A stretch of DNA of 64,000 nt, taken from Chloroflexi bacterium TSY. Its GTDB lineage: Bacteria > Chloroflexota > Anaerolineae > Caldilineales > Caldilineaceae. Of this stretch, positions 1-8,648 are shown in pieces; position 1 is the stretch's first letter; the number at the start of each line of letters is the position of its first letter. The notes below the pieces were generated by a model that had not been told where the DNA came from, made no database searches, and was given only the letters and a program-made list of their open reading frames with translations. The translations under genes were made by a program, and so were the position numbers. Location of the stretch: the NCBI GenBank assembly GCA_019217005.1, contig JAHBNG010000016.1, positions 62,001 to 126,000 on the forward strand, read 5' to 3'.

Positions 1-2238
1 CTTTTCCCAAACACCTTCAGTATATGTCAAACGTTTCACCTCATTATTATTATACGTATCTATTAGGTAAAGTTCATCATTTCCTGCGTCGGCAGATGAA
101 ACAAAAGCAACATATTGACCAGTAGGAGACCATGCAGGATCATAGCTATCTCCACGGAATGGTGAAATCGTAGTCTGTGTATTATAGTCAAAACTAACAA
201 CTTGGATTTGTAAACTCTGATCTCGACTTTCGTCAGGTGCAACAACAGCTTTTGCACGGCCGTCAGGAGCAGTGACAAGCTGCTCTTGCGCATATTGTGT
301 GAGCCACGGCAATGTGATTTTTCCAATAACTGCACCCGAAATTGGATCATAAACTTTCTGTGTAGAACCCGTATCAGTCACAGAGTTAAAAACAATTTTA
401 TTATAAAATTCCGGAATTATGCCCGGTGGCGCTGTCGGCGTTATCGTTGGCGTGTCTGTTGGTCCCGCTGTAATGATTGGTGGTAGAGTCGGTGTCGATG
501 TTGGTAAAGGTGTAGGAGTTCGAGTAACAACGAGTACCCCTGGAGGAATTGGTGTAGATGGTCCCAGGAATTCAGCAGACGCTGATTCCAAGGTCTGTAT
601 TGCAATAGAAGTCGCGAAGTTTAACGCTGTCGGCGTTGCAACCATATACCGAAGAACAACCGCTACACCATCATCTGGTAGGATAGGCTTTACCCCAGCC
701 GCCACGGCTGTTTGTGCAGCTTCTAGGAGCGCAACTTGCGTTGCAATATTAACGGGAGTTGGAGTGGGTGTAACCCAAACTGGGGTTATATAATTTTCTG
801 GCAGCGGTGTGGATGTCCCCTCGATTTCAGCACGGGCAGTTTCTAACAAGGCATTTGCGATGGTCGTCGCTTGATTCACTGGCGTCGGCGTATGAGCGAT
901 AATGGGAAGTAATCCCTTCTGTAAACCAATTGCCTGAGCGGTTTCTACGTTCGCGGGAAAAGGTGTTGGTGTAAAAACCTGGATATAAGGAGTTGGAGTT
1001 GCATTTGGATAGAGCGTTTCTACCGCTACTGCTGTAAGTGTGGCTTCCCATTTTGCCAGGAGATCATCCCGGGTTGGTCCTGGAATAGCCTCTTTGAAAA
1101 TGGGTGTTGATGTTGGTGGCTCGCTTGTTGGCGGCGGCCCCAAAACAAGTGATAGTTTAGGCGCTCTGCCGGATGAGAGCTTACCATAGCCACTATCCCA
1201 TGCGAATAACGTTTCTCCACTCATACCTAATGCCGATATACGTGCATAGAGCCGGTTATTTTGTTCCAGTATCTGCTTTTCTAACCAACCTAATGCATCC
1301 TCATTACTCCCCCTCTCAATCACCCAATAATTTGTGCTACCAACTTGTAACGTAGTCGGTTCAAGATAAGGCAAAATAGGTGGTGAGGCAGAAACGCCCA
1401 ATGCAGTTTCGTAATCAAAAGACACCAAGCTTTTCGATGAATTCAATATCGGTGACTCTGCAATGAGTTGAATAGACCATAAGGCATTTACATCTTGGTT
1501 GAATCGATCATCTCGTAAGCCCGTTAAAGAGAGACGGACTTGATGAATTGGTGCACCGCGCGGGATTTCAGATAGGTCAAAATATGTAGATGATAAATAC
1601 TTTCTATTTTCCCATTGACCAGCGTACAAATAGGAATCATCCCGATAGTTGGGTCTACGATCTTCTTCCAACCACCAGACTGCCCCATCCGCAACCAACT
1701 CTACAACAGTCCGTTCGCCTGTCGACAAATCAGATGTGTCCGTGGGAAGAACCTGCTGGGGTGTTGCTATCACGGCTGGAGTAGATGTTGGTGTAGGTGT
1801 TTCTCGTGCTGCTTCAACTGCGAGAATACTCTGCCGTGTTGCGTTGCTTGTTGTGGGAGTGAGTTTGGGTTCAAAGGCCGAAGTTAGGGTCTGATTCAAG
1901 ACGAAAAACGTAAATCCTCCCACAAAGATGATTGCTAGGACCGAAACCATAATCCCGACTGGAAAAGAGCGTGTATGTCGGATCGGCTCTGTCGGTTCGT
2001 CTAGATTGAAAGAAGGTGCTGGTGGAGGGCTAACATGAGCTGATTGTGGCTCTTGATAAGCCGGACAGGTTACATGATTCTCACAAAGACAAAAGTCTTT
2101 TTGGTGCTGCTCGTCGGGAACAAATGGTTCTAACGTCACAAAGCAATTGTGCGCTGGGGTGGGTCCCATATAGACACTGGAGCGGTCTTCAGTTAGCCCT
2201 AAGTGAGGGCATGACGAAAAAATTGGTTCAGAATTCAT
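1..2238 (-). CDS. Membrane-anchored protein with Pro/Thr linkers and beta-propeller repeats (partial)
   Basis: An uninterrupted frame of 746 codons starts at ATG 2238 and runs off the left edge, so the C-terminus is missing. Residues about 8-62 carry a Cys pattern (CPHLGL, HNCF, CLCENHVTCPAY) of a kind I associate with Chloroflexota proteins. A transmembrane helix follows at about 94-115 (VGIMVSVLAIIFVGGF), then Thr/Pro-rich linkers. Residues about 180-370 resemble a DNRLRE/CBM96-like beta domain (YFDLSEIPRGAPIHQVRLSL). About 180 residues of TPTP-punctuated Ala-rich repeats come next. The visible end (SYDPAWSPTGQYVAFVS) is a PD40/TolB-type propeller blade. The likely role is an envelope sensor or scaffold with the propeller outside the cell; no enzymatic motif is visible. 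It lies downstream of the heptose genes on the same strand, separated by about 200 bp. Function unknown. Confidence 0.8.
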   Translation of the reverse strand, partial: MNSEPIFSSCPHLGLTEDRSSVYMGPTPAHNCFVTLEPFVPDEQHQKDFCLCENHVTCPAYQEPQSAHVSPPPAPSFNLDEPTEPIRHTRSFPVGIMVSVLAIIFVGGFTFFVLNQTLTSAFEPKLTPTTSNATRQSILAVEAARETPTPTSTPAVIATPQQVLPTDTSDLSTGERTVVELVADGAVWWLEEDRRPNYRDDSYLYAGQWENRKYLSSTYFDLSEIPRGAPIHQVRLSLTGLRDDRFNQDVNALWSIQLIAESPILNSSKSLVSFDYETALGVSASPPILPYLEPTTLQVGSTNYWVIERGSNEDALGWLEKQILEQNNRLYARISALGMSGETLFAWDSGYGKLSSGRAPKLSLVLGPPPTSEPPTSTPIFKEAIPGPTRDDLLAKWEATLTAVAVETLYPNATPTPYIQVFTPTPFPANVETAQAIGLQKGLLPIIAHTPTPVNQATTIANALLETARAEIEGTSTPLPENYITPVWVTPTPTPVNIATQVALLEAAQTAVAAGVKPILPDDGVAVVLRYMVATPTALNFATSIAIQTLESASAEFLGPSTPIPPGVLVVTRTPTPLPTSTPTLPPIITAGPTDTPTITPTAPPGIIPEFYNKIVFNSVTDTGSTQKVYDPISGAVIGKITLPWLTQYAQEQLVTAPDGRAKAVVAPDESRDQSLQIQVVSFDYNTQTTISPFRGDSYDPAWSPTGQYVAFVSSADAGNDELYLIDTYNNNEVKRLTYTEGVWEK

Positions 2239-2446
2239 TACTTGTAAAGTTTAGAAAATACCAGCGTTTGGCTCAACTTCTAGATTTTGTTGACATTTCG
2301 CGTGTACTCTCAGATGTTTGAGCGCAATGAACGATGATTTCTCTAAGGAGGATTGTCTACACTACAGTTGCGATGGTAACAAGGTTTTCCAGAAAGTCTA
2401 CCAGGTAAAGCAAAACGATGTTTTCATTCAGAGCTTAGTATAAATG

Positions 2447-3013
2447 TCAACGTCTCCCTGCATCAATTTGTTTCAAAATATGATCAACTGCCAGTCTTAG
2501 ATCAGAAAAAAGGTGCACTGAATTCATAAAATCTAGCTCTTGTTTTTGAAAGGATGTTGCACCTTGTCGACCGCTTCGCACAAAAATAGGGCAGCATCCT
2601 GCAGATTGCCCAGCCATCATATCTGTAATCGAGTCTCCAATCATTAGACACTTTGTAAGATGCAACTGGTACTTTTTTGCTGCTTTTAAGATAAGCCCGG
2701 GCTGTGGTTTGCGACAACCGCAGCCTGCGTCAGGATGATGAGGGCAAACAAAGAATTCGGTTATACAACTGCCTAACTTCTGAACATCATGCTGAATGTG
2801 TTGATGAATCTCATTGACTGTTTTCGCCAGTACCAATCCTCGTCCGATGGCCGATTGGTTGGTGACGATGAATATAGGACATTGTAAGTGCCCAAGCTGC
2901 CGAAGAGCAGTTCGTGCTCCCGGCAAATAGTCAAATTCAGGCCAGGATTTTACATAATCTTTTCGCTCCCGGTTGATCACACCATCGCGATCGAGAAAAA
3001 TAGCGTCTATCAT
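2447..3013 (-). CDS. gmhB: D-glycero-D-manno-heptose 1,7-bisphosphate 7-phosphatase (HAD family)
   Basis: The product is 188 aa, the usual GmhB length. It opens with the HAD motif I FLDRDGVINRE (nucleophile and acid/base Asp). Motif II is IVTNQSAIGRG. The Cys/His zinc site typical of GmhB is CPHHPDAGCGCRKPQPG, and motif IV is MIGDSITDM. The enzyme removes the C7 phosphate from heptose 1,7-bisphosphate in the cytoplasm, a step in nucleotide-activated heptose synthesis. It follows gmhA by about 130 bp on the same strand, and a remnant of a heptose kinase lies just beyond, so this was a heptose pathway locus, probably for a surface glycan or S-layer sugar. The related HisB-N phosphatase is the alternative, but the context and the zinc loop favour GmhB. 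Confidence 0.9.
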   Translation of the reverse strand: MIDAIFLDRDGVINRERKDYVKSWPEFDYLPGARTALRQLGHLQCPIFIVTNQSAIGRGLVLAKTVNEIHQHIQHDVQKLGSCITEFFVCPHHPDAGCGCRKPQPGLILKAAKKYQLHLTKCLMIGDSITDMMAGQSAGCCPIFVRSGRQGATSFQKQELDFMNSVHLFSDLRLAVDHILKQIDAGRR

Positions 3014-3142
3014 ATCAATAGAGTTGTGGGCATTTAAGAAGTGTCACTTTCGTACATTACACCGAGTCGAGATTTCACAAAGATTTACAGAGAATATTGC
3101 GGCTCTGTGTCTTCTCTGAATTTCGCGTTGGATTATACAGAA

Positions 3143-3745
3143 TCAAATCGAATGGACATTCACTGAAGGATTCATCACTACTCCATTACTGGTTCCTGCT
3201 TGCCTAAGTGATTGCGTGACAATATGGGCCAGCATTAAGTGGATATCTTCAATCTGCTCAATGCAATAATTGTTGATCACGAGAGGCAAGTCAACCAGCT
3301 TCGCTAATTCCCCACCATCATATCCGCTCCATCCAACAGTCATTGCTTTCCTTGACTGGGCTAGTTTTACGGCATTTAGTATATTTGCCGAGTTCCCACT
3401 AGCCGAAATAGCAACCAAAATGTCATTCGGCTGAACAAAACTTGCCAATTGATTCGCAAACACATTTTCATAACCACAATCATTTGCATAGGCTGTTATT
3501 GTGGCATTATTGTCAGTCAAAGACAATACTCGGAACCCAGGGATATCGGATACTTGCGTATTTTTTCCAAGATCACAAGCCATATGTGATGCTGTAGATG
3601 CGCTTCCACCATTCCCAATAATAAATACGTGTCGTTGATCGATACGTGCCTCATGCAAAAGGCAAACGGTTTCGTGAATCGTATTCCAAGGTAATAAATC
3701 TAGTGACTGTTTTAATTCAATGCAATATTGCTGATACGGATTCAT
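3143..3745 (-). CDS. gmhA: Sedoheptulose 7-phosphate isomerase (phosphoheptose isomerase)
   Basis: The 200-aa protein has a single SIS domain. The phosphate-binding loop is IIGNGGSASTASHMACDLGK at about residues 42-61, and the second SIS segment is VAISASGNSANILNAVKLA at about 110-128. A conserved C-terminal stretch (EQIEDIHLMLAHIV) carries the catalytic Glu/His pair of GmhA. It converts sedoheptulose 7-phosphate to D-glycero-D-manno-heptose 7-phosphate, the first committed step. The next enzyme, a GHMP-type heptose kinase, survives only as a fragment immediately upstream, so the pathway can work only if a second kinase exists elsewhere. The start at ATG 3745 matches the family N-terminus. 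Confidence 0.9.
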   Translation of the reverse strand: MNPYQQYCIELKQSLDLLPWNTIHETVCLLHEARIDQRHVFIIGNGGSASTASHMACDLGKNTQVSDIPGFRVLSLTDNNATITAYANDCGYENVFANQLASFVQPNDILVAISASGNSANILNAVKLAQSRKAMTVGWSGYDGGELAKLVDLPLVINNYCIEQIEDIHLMLAHIVTQSLRQAGTSNGVVMNPSVNVHSI

Positions 3746-3845
3746 AATAGCACCTTGATCGCTACATTTCGGCGGGACAGCGAATCAACGCCTCCCTGAG
3801 AACACCCACTTCTAGTTACGAAGAGATTTATTAGACAGTTCACAA

Positions 3846-4192
3846 CTATCGGCGATAGTTGAAGATCACTTTTGAGCCATCGCATTCTAACCGGAACGAT
3901 AGTTCAGGCAGTGAGGATAATACAGCTCGAACAGCATCTTGCTTTGCTGGCTGACAGTAAAGCAAGAGAAAGCCTCCACCTCCAGCCCCAGCAATTTTGC
4001 CTCCTAAAGCCCCAGCCTTTTTTGCTGAAGAATAAAGATCGTCAATAATACTATTGCTGACACGGCTGGCTAACTGTCGCTTATATGCCCAACTTTGGTC
4101 CAATAGATATCCCAATTCGTCGAATTCGCCGTCCTTCAGACACGTTCGCGCGTGAAAAGCCAACTCCTTGAGTTTACCTAGCATTTCAAGTC
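3846..4192 (-). pseudogene. hddA: D-glycero-D-manno-heptose 7-phosphate kinase, C-terminal fragment
   Basis: About 115 codons remain of a GHMP-superfamily kinase that is normally about 330 aa. The GHMP motif 3 loop is clear (GALGGKIAGAGGGGFLLLYC), preceded by the helical segment LLDQSWAYKRQLASRVSN. The N-terminal two thirds, with the ATP-binding motif 2, are missing. The reading frame is open up to about 4192, where it meets a truncated copy of the 223-bp repeat (4195-4485). A short peptide from ATG 4184 is possible but cannot be an active kinase. The loss is explained by a deletion that ends inside the repeat and also removed the 3' end of the sugar transferase on the other side. An assembly join at the repeat is the alternative explanation. 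Confidence 0.8.
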
Positions 4193-4194
4193 GG

Positions 4195-4485
4195 TAGATT
4201 TGGGCGATTTTCAGATATGAAATAGGTTGTTTTCTGGGGATGGTTCATTTTAGGCGGACAATTAGGTTTACATTTTTGCAAAGAGAAAAGATGTTTATAT
4301 TTTCTACTTTGAGCCATGCTCAGGCAGAAAATGACCTCATATAGATTTTTATCTATGTATCAAAAGTGTAAACCTAATTCTGAACCACCCCGTTTTCTGT
4401 AACCGAAATCTGAATAAATGACTCCAAAATCCCTGCAATCTCGACTGAAAATAGCCAAAAACGCCAAATTTGGATCTACTGAGAC
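4195..4485 (-). repeat. 223-bp repeat, truncated copy, split by a 155-bp MITE
   Basis: This copy matches the repeat at 9459-9681 but lacks about 95 bp at the hddA end. Its intact end carries the inverted terminus GGATCTACTGAGAC followed by TA. A 155-bp element sits inside it at 4237-4391, flanked by GTTTTCTG on both sides. Removing that element and one GTTTTCTG restores the sequence seen at 9459-9681. The repeat interrupts the sugar-transferase frame at ATCATTAGTCTCAG. Confidence 0.85.
4237..4391 (+). mobile_element. 155-bp MITE, copy 1 (nested in the 223-bp repeat)
   Basis: The element is exactly 155 bp with inverted ends GGGATGGTTCA... and ...TGAACCACCCC, and an inner inverted part TTAGGTTTACA. 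It is flanked by a perfect 8-bp target duplication, GTTTTCTG (4229-4236 and 4392-4399). It has no coding capacity. It supplies the stop codon that now ends the truncated sugar transferase frame at 4349. Confidence 0.92.
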
Positions 4486-5473
4486 TAATGATCGCGAACA
4501 ATGGAATTAATACAATCGATCCCCAAAGGACCAATGTACAGTCCAGGATCCGTTTGATAAACATCTCAATTGGGTCGAGCCTAACTCGACAGAGATCCAT
4601 CAGGGGAACACCCCCTAACATCGAAACCTGGACATTGGTTGTTAATACTTCATACAAGCCAGATGACAAGCGAAGATTGATTTCCGGAAACTCAGCCAAT
4701 GAACGATGGACCTCCAGCAATTGCTCGCGTGACAAAGCTGTTGTTGCGACAATTACCTCCGTGATCCCGTGATGGCGAATCAGTTCAGTTAAATTGGAAA
4801 GTTTTCCCAACACATAATCTGTTTTTCCCTGGGTGACTGCATTTCGAATCGAATCTGTGACGTTGTCATCCACGAAGCCAAATAGGGCCACACCAGACTC
4901 CCGCCCGTTGCTTAACTGTTGGGCTAAAGCCAAGGCTTCTTCATTTGCACCAACAATGAGTGCAGGACTTACAAAATAACCCTTCTCACGGAGAGAATAG
5001 GCTATCCGACGCAAGAGAAACCGTCCACTACACAAAAGAAAACATGATAAACCCCAGGATAAGATCAGCCATCCACGAGCAATGAAATGGGTTTTATCAA
5101 AAAGAAAGCTAAGAATAATCACCAACATCATACCACTGGTACAAGCATTGACCGTTCGAGCATATTCCTGCGTACCACCAAGAAGAAAACGAAAATCGTA
5201 CAGCCGCAATGCCGCACAAATTGACAACCAACCTGGAACCAACAATACAACAAGCTGGAGATATCTTAATGCATTCGAGTCACCATCTCGAAAAATCTCT
5301 ACACCAACCGTAAACCGTAGCCAATATGCAATCGTAAATGCCAAAGTCAGCATCAACGCATCGACGGTAAGTAATGCCCATTGATAATTCCGTCTATGGT
5401 TCACCTGACGTGAAGCGACTTGTGAACCCATCTCATGCATTTCAGCCAGTACTAAATTTGTCTCTACAGCCAT
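4349..5473 (-). pseudogene. Undecaprenyl-phosphate sugar phosphotransferase (WcaJ-like), 3'-truncated
   Basis: Codons from ATG 5473 to about 4486 encode the N-terminal half of a polyisoprenyl-phosphate hexose-1-phosphate transferase. It has several transmembrane helices, YWLRFTVG after the second helix, and a CoA-binding-like Rossmann domain (ALIVGANEEALALAQQL) at about residues 175-300. The last family helix starts (KRILDCTLVLWGSIVLIPLF), but the frame then enters the 223-bp repeat (SLSRSKFG...) and stops in the nested MITE. The whole catalytic bacterial sugar-transferase domain is missing, so the product cannot prime glycan synthesis. The intact enzyme would attach a sugar phosphate to undecaprenyl phosphate at the inner membrane. 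Together with the adjacent hddA remnant it marks a collapsed polysaccharide locus. Confidence 0.85.
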
Positions 5474-5518
5474 AACCTGCTAAACCTTCATCAATTCGTC
5501 GTTAAAAGTGTTAAAATA

Positions 5519-5673
5519 GGGGTGGTTCATTTTAGGCGGACAATTAGGTTTACATTTTTGCAAAGAGAAAAGATGTTTATATTTTCTACTTTGAGCCATG
5601 CTCAGGCAGAAAATGACCTCATATAGATTTTTGTCTATGTATCAAAAGTGTAAACCTAATTCTGAACCACCCC
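5519..5673 (+). mobile_element. 155-bp MITE, copy 2
   Basis: This is a near-identical copy of the 155-bp element with inverted ends GGGGTGGTTCA and TGAACCACCCC. The perfect 8-bp duplication TTAAAATA lies at 5511-5518 and 5674-5681. It sits about 45 bp upstream of the sugar-transferase start, within the roughly 420-bp gap before the next plus-strand gene. The rest of that gap (5682-5892) is AT-rich with no recognisable gene. Confidence 0.93.
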
Positions 5674-5892
5674 TTAAAATATCGTGTTAAGTCGAATGCA
5701 GTGAATCTCTATTGGTTGTGATTTGTGGTAGAATATCAGTTACATAAACTCGTTGAACATTCTAACAGAGCGATCAAAATCTATGTATTACAAAGTGCTT
5801 ACACAATTTTTCAATGAGAGTAGCGATTTTTTACCACAGCATTTGAAATCCGGATGCTTATGCAAATCCCATGAAACAGGCAAAAATCAACG

Positions 5893-6330
5893 ATGTCCAG
5901 AGCAATAAATTCTTTGCACTATCCACTGATAGATCACTCGACAGATCTTCAAGCTGCGAATGGACGACCCATGCGCGACATTACAATTGATGCCGCTGCA
6001 CAGGGGACTCTTTCGACTGATGATCTTCAAATTCATAGCCAGACATTACATACGCAGGCCAAAATTGCGCAGGAGTCTGGTTATCCCCAGCTAGCCGAGA
6101 ATCTCGATCGCGCTGCTGAACTAACACGCGTTCCAAATGATGAGCTTTTGGCGATGTATGAACAACTGCGGCCCGGACGGTCAACGCTGGCCGAATTACA
6201 AGCCCTTGCCGAACGATTGCACAGCCAATATCAAGCACCCCGTACAGCACAACTCGTAAACGAAGCCGCTACTGTATACCAAACACGTGGTCTCTTACGG
6301 AAAGATACTACTGCTTCGGAATCCGGCTAG
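5893..6330 (+). CDS. Diol/glycerol dehydratase small subunit-like protein (orphan)
   Basis: The 145-aa product matches the pattern of B12-dependent diol dehydratase small (gamma) subunits. An ITIDAAAQGTLSTDDL helix is followed by QAKIAQESGYPQLAENLDRA, then LLAMYEQLRPGRSTLAEL and a C-terminal YQAPRTAQLVNEAATVYQ...RGLLRKD. In characterised enzymes this subunit holds the alpha and beta subunits together around adenosylcobalamin. No large or medium subunit, reactivase or microcompartment gene lies in this window. A methyltransferase follows, and a MITE and AT-rich spacer precede it. It may work with subunits encoded elsewhere, have taken on another role, or be a leftover. Recognition rests on motif spacing by eye. 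Confidence 0.7.
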   Translation: MSRAINSLHYPLIDHSTDLQAANGRPMRDITIDAAAQGTLSTDDLQIHSQTLHTQAKIAQESGYPQLAENLDRAAELTRVPNDELLAMYEQLRPGRSTLAELQALAERLHSQYQAPRTAQLVNEAATVYQTRGLLRKDTTASESG

Positions 6331-6333
6331 TAG

Positions 6334-6410
6334 CCTATCCGAAAAGTAGTTGTGAGTCTGACCAGCTTCTCGAGCGAGAATATGTCGTCACAGAACTTTT
6401 CGGATAAGCC
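6334..6410 (+). repeat. Short inverted repeat family (about 78 bp), copy 1
   Basis: The ends are CCTATCCGAAAAGTAG and AACTTTTCGGATAAG, and the centre is GCTTCTCGAGCGAGAA. It begins four bases after the stop codon of the preceding gene. Related copies lie at 7545, 19051, 23864, 23954, 25748, 45810 (partial), 58909 and, degraded, near 12210. Transcribed, it would fold into a hairpin. It may be a MITE or act as a 3' processing signal. Confidence 0.8.
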
Positions 6411-6430
6411 CTAAACTTGACAGTTATTGC

Positions 6431-7516
6431 ATGACTATCACCGTTTTGGCGCAGATCGCCCCTCAACGCAGTACTCAATATGCCACTCTGGCAAGTGCGC
6501 TTGCTGCTCCTGAACTTATCCTAAGTCCACTAGGTTCCCAAATGACGAATCTTTGCCCTATCGTGCTGGGTGGACAAGAGTACCTTCGTTTTGATTTCCC
6601 TGCTTGCTTAGACGAAGATCAGTGTTATGAATTAGGGACGCTGGCGACTTGCCGCGCCTATTTCTATTGTCATGATAGAATCGGTGAACACCAGGGGCCT
6701 TTTTTGCACCCAATTGAGACGGGCTTCTATCCCAGCTTGCCAGTTGATCTTGTCATGACGCGGCGTTATCGGGGAAAAACCAACGAAATGTTTACGCAGT
6801 TCCTCTGCAATCTAGCTCGGTTCAGCAGTACTTATGCCACAATTCCCTGGACTCAACTGCGCCTTTTGGACCCACTTGCGGGTGGTGCAACAACGCTTTT
6901 TGCTGCCCTCATACTTGGTGCTAGTGCTGCTGGTGTTGAGCAAAACCGCAATGATGTACAAACAACCGCATCATTTATGCAGAACTATCTTCGCGAGCAA
7001 CGAATTCATCATACAATCAAAGCAGAAAAGCTTAAGAAGTTGGGCCAACGTTGGACGATTACGATTCGTGGAAACAATGGAAAGGCAGGGACATCTGGAA
7101 AGCAAAGGGCGACCAATTGGGCAAAAGGGGAAAATCCGGGAAATCGTACAAAGAAAAATCCTATTGAACAACGTTGTATAATGACCGCTGGCGATACAAT
7201 TCTATCAAACCGGTTGATTCAAGACTTTCGTCCTCATTTTATCGTATCTGACTTACCTTATGGGATTCAGCATCAAGGAAAGTTGAGTGCGTTATTGCAA
7301 AATGCGATTCCCGTTTGGAGCCAACTGCTGCTCAAAGGAGGGACAATGGCATTCGCATGGGATTCAACCCGCTTTGAGCGAACACACATGATAGAACTGG
7401 TTGAACGCTCTGGCCCAGTCCAAGTATTAACGCAATCGCCTTATGACAAGCTCGCACATCGGGTTGATCGGGTAATCAAACAACGCGACGTGATCGTTGT
7501 ACAAAAAATAATATAG
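6431..7516 (+). CDS. SAM-dependent methyltransferase with a DLPYG motif (TRM11/N6-type)
   Basis: The 361-aa protein has a SAM-binding motif I at about residues 147-175 (LLDPLAGGATTLFAALILGA then GVEQNRND). Its catalytic motif IV is DLPYGIQHQGK near residue 276, the (D/N)-P/L-P-Y type used by amino-methyltransferases acting on RNA or DNA bases. The N-terminal 130 residues have no THUMP domain that I can recognise. A basic linker at about 205-245 (KGENPGNRTKKNP) might contact nucleic acid. The fold suggests a tRNA or rRNA guanine-N2 or adenine-N6 methyltransferase. The exact substrate cannot be told, and no restriction partner is nearby. Confidence 0.65.
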   Translation: MTITVLAQIAPQRSTQYATLASALAAPELILSPLGSQMTNLCPIVLGGQEYLRFDFPACLDEDQCYELGTLATCRAYFYCHDRIGEHQGPFLHPIETGFYPSLPVDLVMTRRYRGKTNEMFTQFLCNLARFSSTYATIPWTQLRLLDPLAGGATTLFAALILGASAAGVEQNRNDVQTTASFMQNYLREQRIHHTIKAEKLKKLGQRWTITIRGNNGKAGTSGKQRATNWAKGENPGNRTKKNPIEQRCIMTAGDTILSNRLIQDFRPHFIVSDLPYGIQHQGKLSALLQNAIPVWSQLLLKGGTMAFAWDSTRFERTHMIELVERSGPVQVLTQSPYDKLAHRVDRVIKQRDVIVVQKII

Positions 7517-7544
7517 CGAGCCCGTCCAGGTCGTGCTTCAGATT

Positions 7545-7619
7545 CTATCCGAAGAGTGTTTGTGCGTCCAACCGGCTTCTCGAGTGAGCACGAATCGTCT
7601 CAGAGTTTTTCGGATAAGC
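7545..7619 (+). repeat. Short inverted repeat family (about 78 bp), copy 2
   Basis: It starts CTATCCGAAGAGTG and ends TTTTTCGGATAAG, with the shared core GGCTTCTCGAGTGAG. It lies about 30 bp after the methyltransferase stop codon. Confidence 0.75.
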
Positions 7620-7694
7620 ACTCACATGCCGTGCATAACCCAGCAGATTCGAAATGGACGAGGATAAATTCTGAAGAGAAAGCAAACAAAGCTG

Positions 7695-8648
7695 ATGCGC
7701 CTTTTACAAAAACTATTTGGCAAGAAGCTTGATGGTGAAAGATTAGCCACTTCTGACAATATCGGAGAGTATGCTCAAATTGACCTTCTTTCACGATTTG
7801 TTGAGCCAAATGTCGATTACGATCACTTGACCCGACAGCGCTGGACGAGGGTGTTGCCCCAGGACTATGCCCAAACTTTAGAGCTATTTGTACGACAAGA
7901 TTGGCTGGAGCTAATAGATTCTGGATATCAACTGACTGCAGATGGACAATCCATCGCTGACAAATATCAGGAACGATTGGCCATGGAAAAGAATGCTGTT
8001 TTGCCTAAAGTGCGAGCCGCATTGCAGGATCGGGAGACGGGGCTAGCACTGGAAATTCGTCGAAGCTATGAGGCACGGCAACCCTTGGGGAAAGCGGTCT
8101 GGACGGGACCGGAACCACAAATGAGCCACAGCGCTCTAACAAGGCGCATTCTTTTTCTGGAACATTGGTTGCTGGATGGATATGATGAGGAGAGTGCAGA
8201 ATGGCTCAGACTTTACGCAGCGGAACAACATATGTGGGGCGCTTATTGGCGATTAAGCTCAGATGATATTCCCAACCATGTAAAACAAGCGCTCGTCGAG
8301 CAGAGATCGATTCGGGGTGTATCTTCGTTCAGTACTCCTCAAGCAGGTTCGACGGAATTTGACGCCGCCGAAACGGTCTATTGGCGTGCCTACCAACTCG
8401 CTCTTTATGTAGACAATCAGGAGACGTGGCAGAGATGTAGCGGCGGCGACCACGTACGGCGTCTTGAAATTGTTGTCTCAGAAGATCACAAGCAAAAAGA
8501 TGCTTCCCTTTGTAACAGCTGTTCCGAGATTGTCGGAAAACAGTTCCTCGTTGCCCGCGTTCCCGATTTGCCACTGCGAGAATGCACTTGCCCCCAAGGT
8601 TGTCTTTGTCGTTATGAACCTGTGTTAGAAATGTATGAGGAACTGTAG
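7695..8648 (+). CDS. Hypothetical protein with C-terminal Cys-rich motif
   Basis: The 317-aa product was not recognised. Residues about 25-95 look like a small winged-helix or SAP-like region (LPQDYAQTLELFVRQDWLEL). The middle is helical and rich in aromatics (EHWLLDGYDEESAEWLRLY). The last 45 residues hold two cysteine groups: CNSC at about 275 and CTCPQGCLCRY at about 303, which could bind a metal. There is no signal peptide or membrane helix, so a cytoplasmic location is likely. The stop codon at 8646-8648 directly abuts the ATG of the next gene at 8649, which suggests co-transcription with the nuclease gene. Confidence 0.6.
   Translation: MRLLQKLFGKKLDGERLATSDNIGEYAQIDLLSRFVEPNVDYDHLTRQRWTRVLPQDYAQTLELFVRQDWLELIDSGYQLTADGQSIADKYQERLAMEKNAVLPKVRAALQDRETGLALEIRRSYEARQPLGKAVWTGPEPQMSHSALTRRILFLEHWLLDGYDEESAEWLRLYAAEQHMWGAYWRLSSDDIPNHVKQALVEQRSIRGVSSFSTPQAGSTEFDAAETVYWRAYQLALYVDNQETWQRCSGGDHVRRLEIVVSEDHKQKDASLCNSCSEIVGKQFLVARVPDLPLRECTCPQGCLCRYEPVLEMYEEL

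Noticed and set aside
419..793. Open frame of 124 aa on the plus strand (Gly/Val-rich)
   Set aside because: It is the antisense of the Thr/Pro-rich linker of the minus-strand surface protein; the low-complexity Val/Gly pattern mirrors PTPT codons.
6431..7516. Restriction-modification system around the DLPYG methyltransferase
   Set aside because: No endonuclease or specificity gene is adjacent; an RNA methyltransferase is at least as likely.
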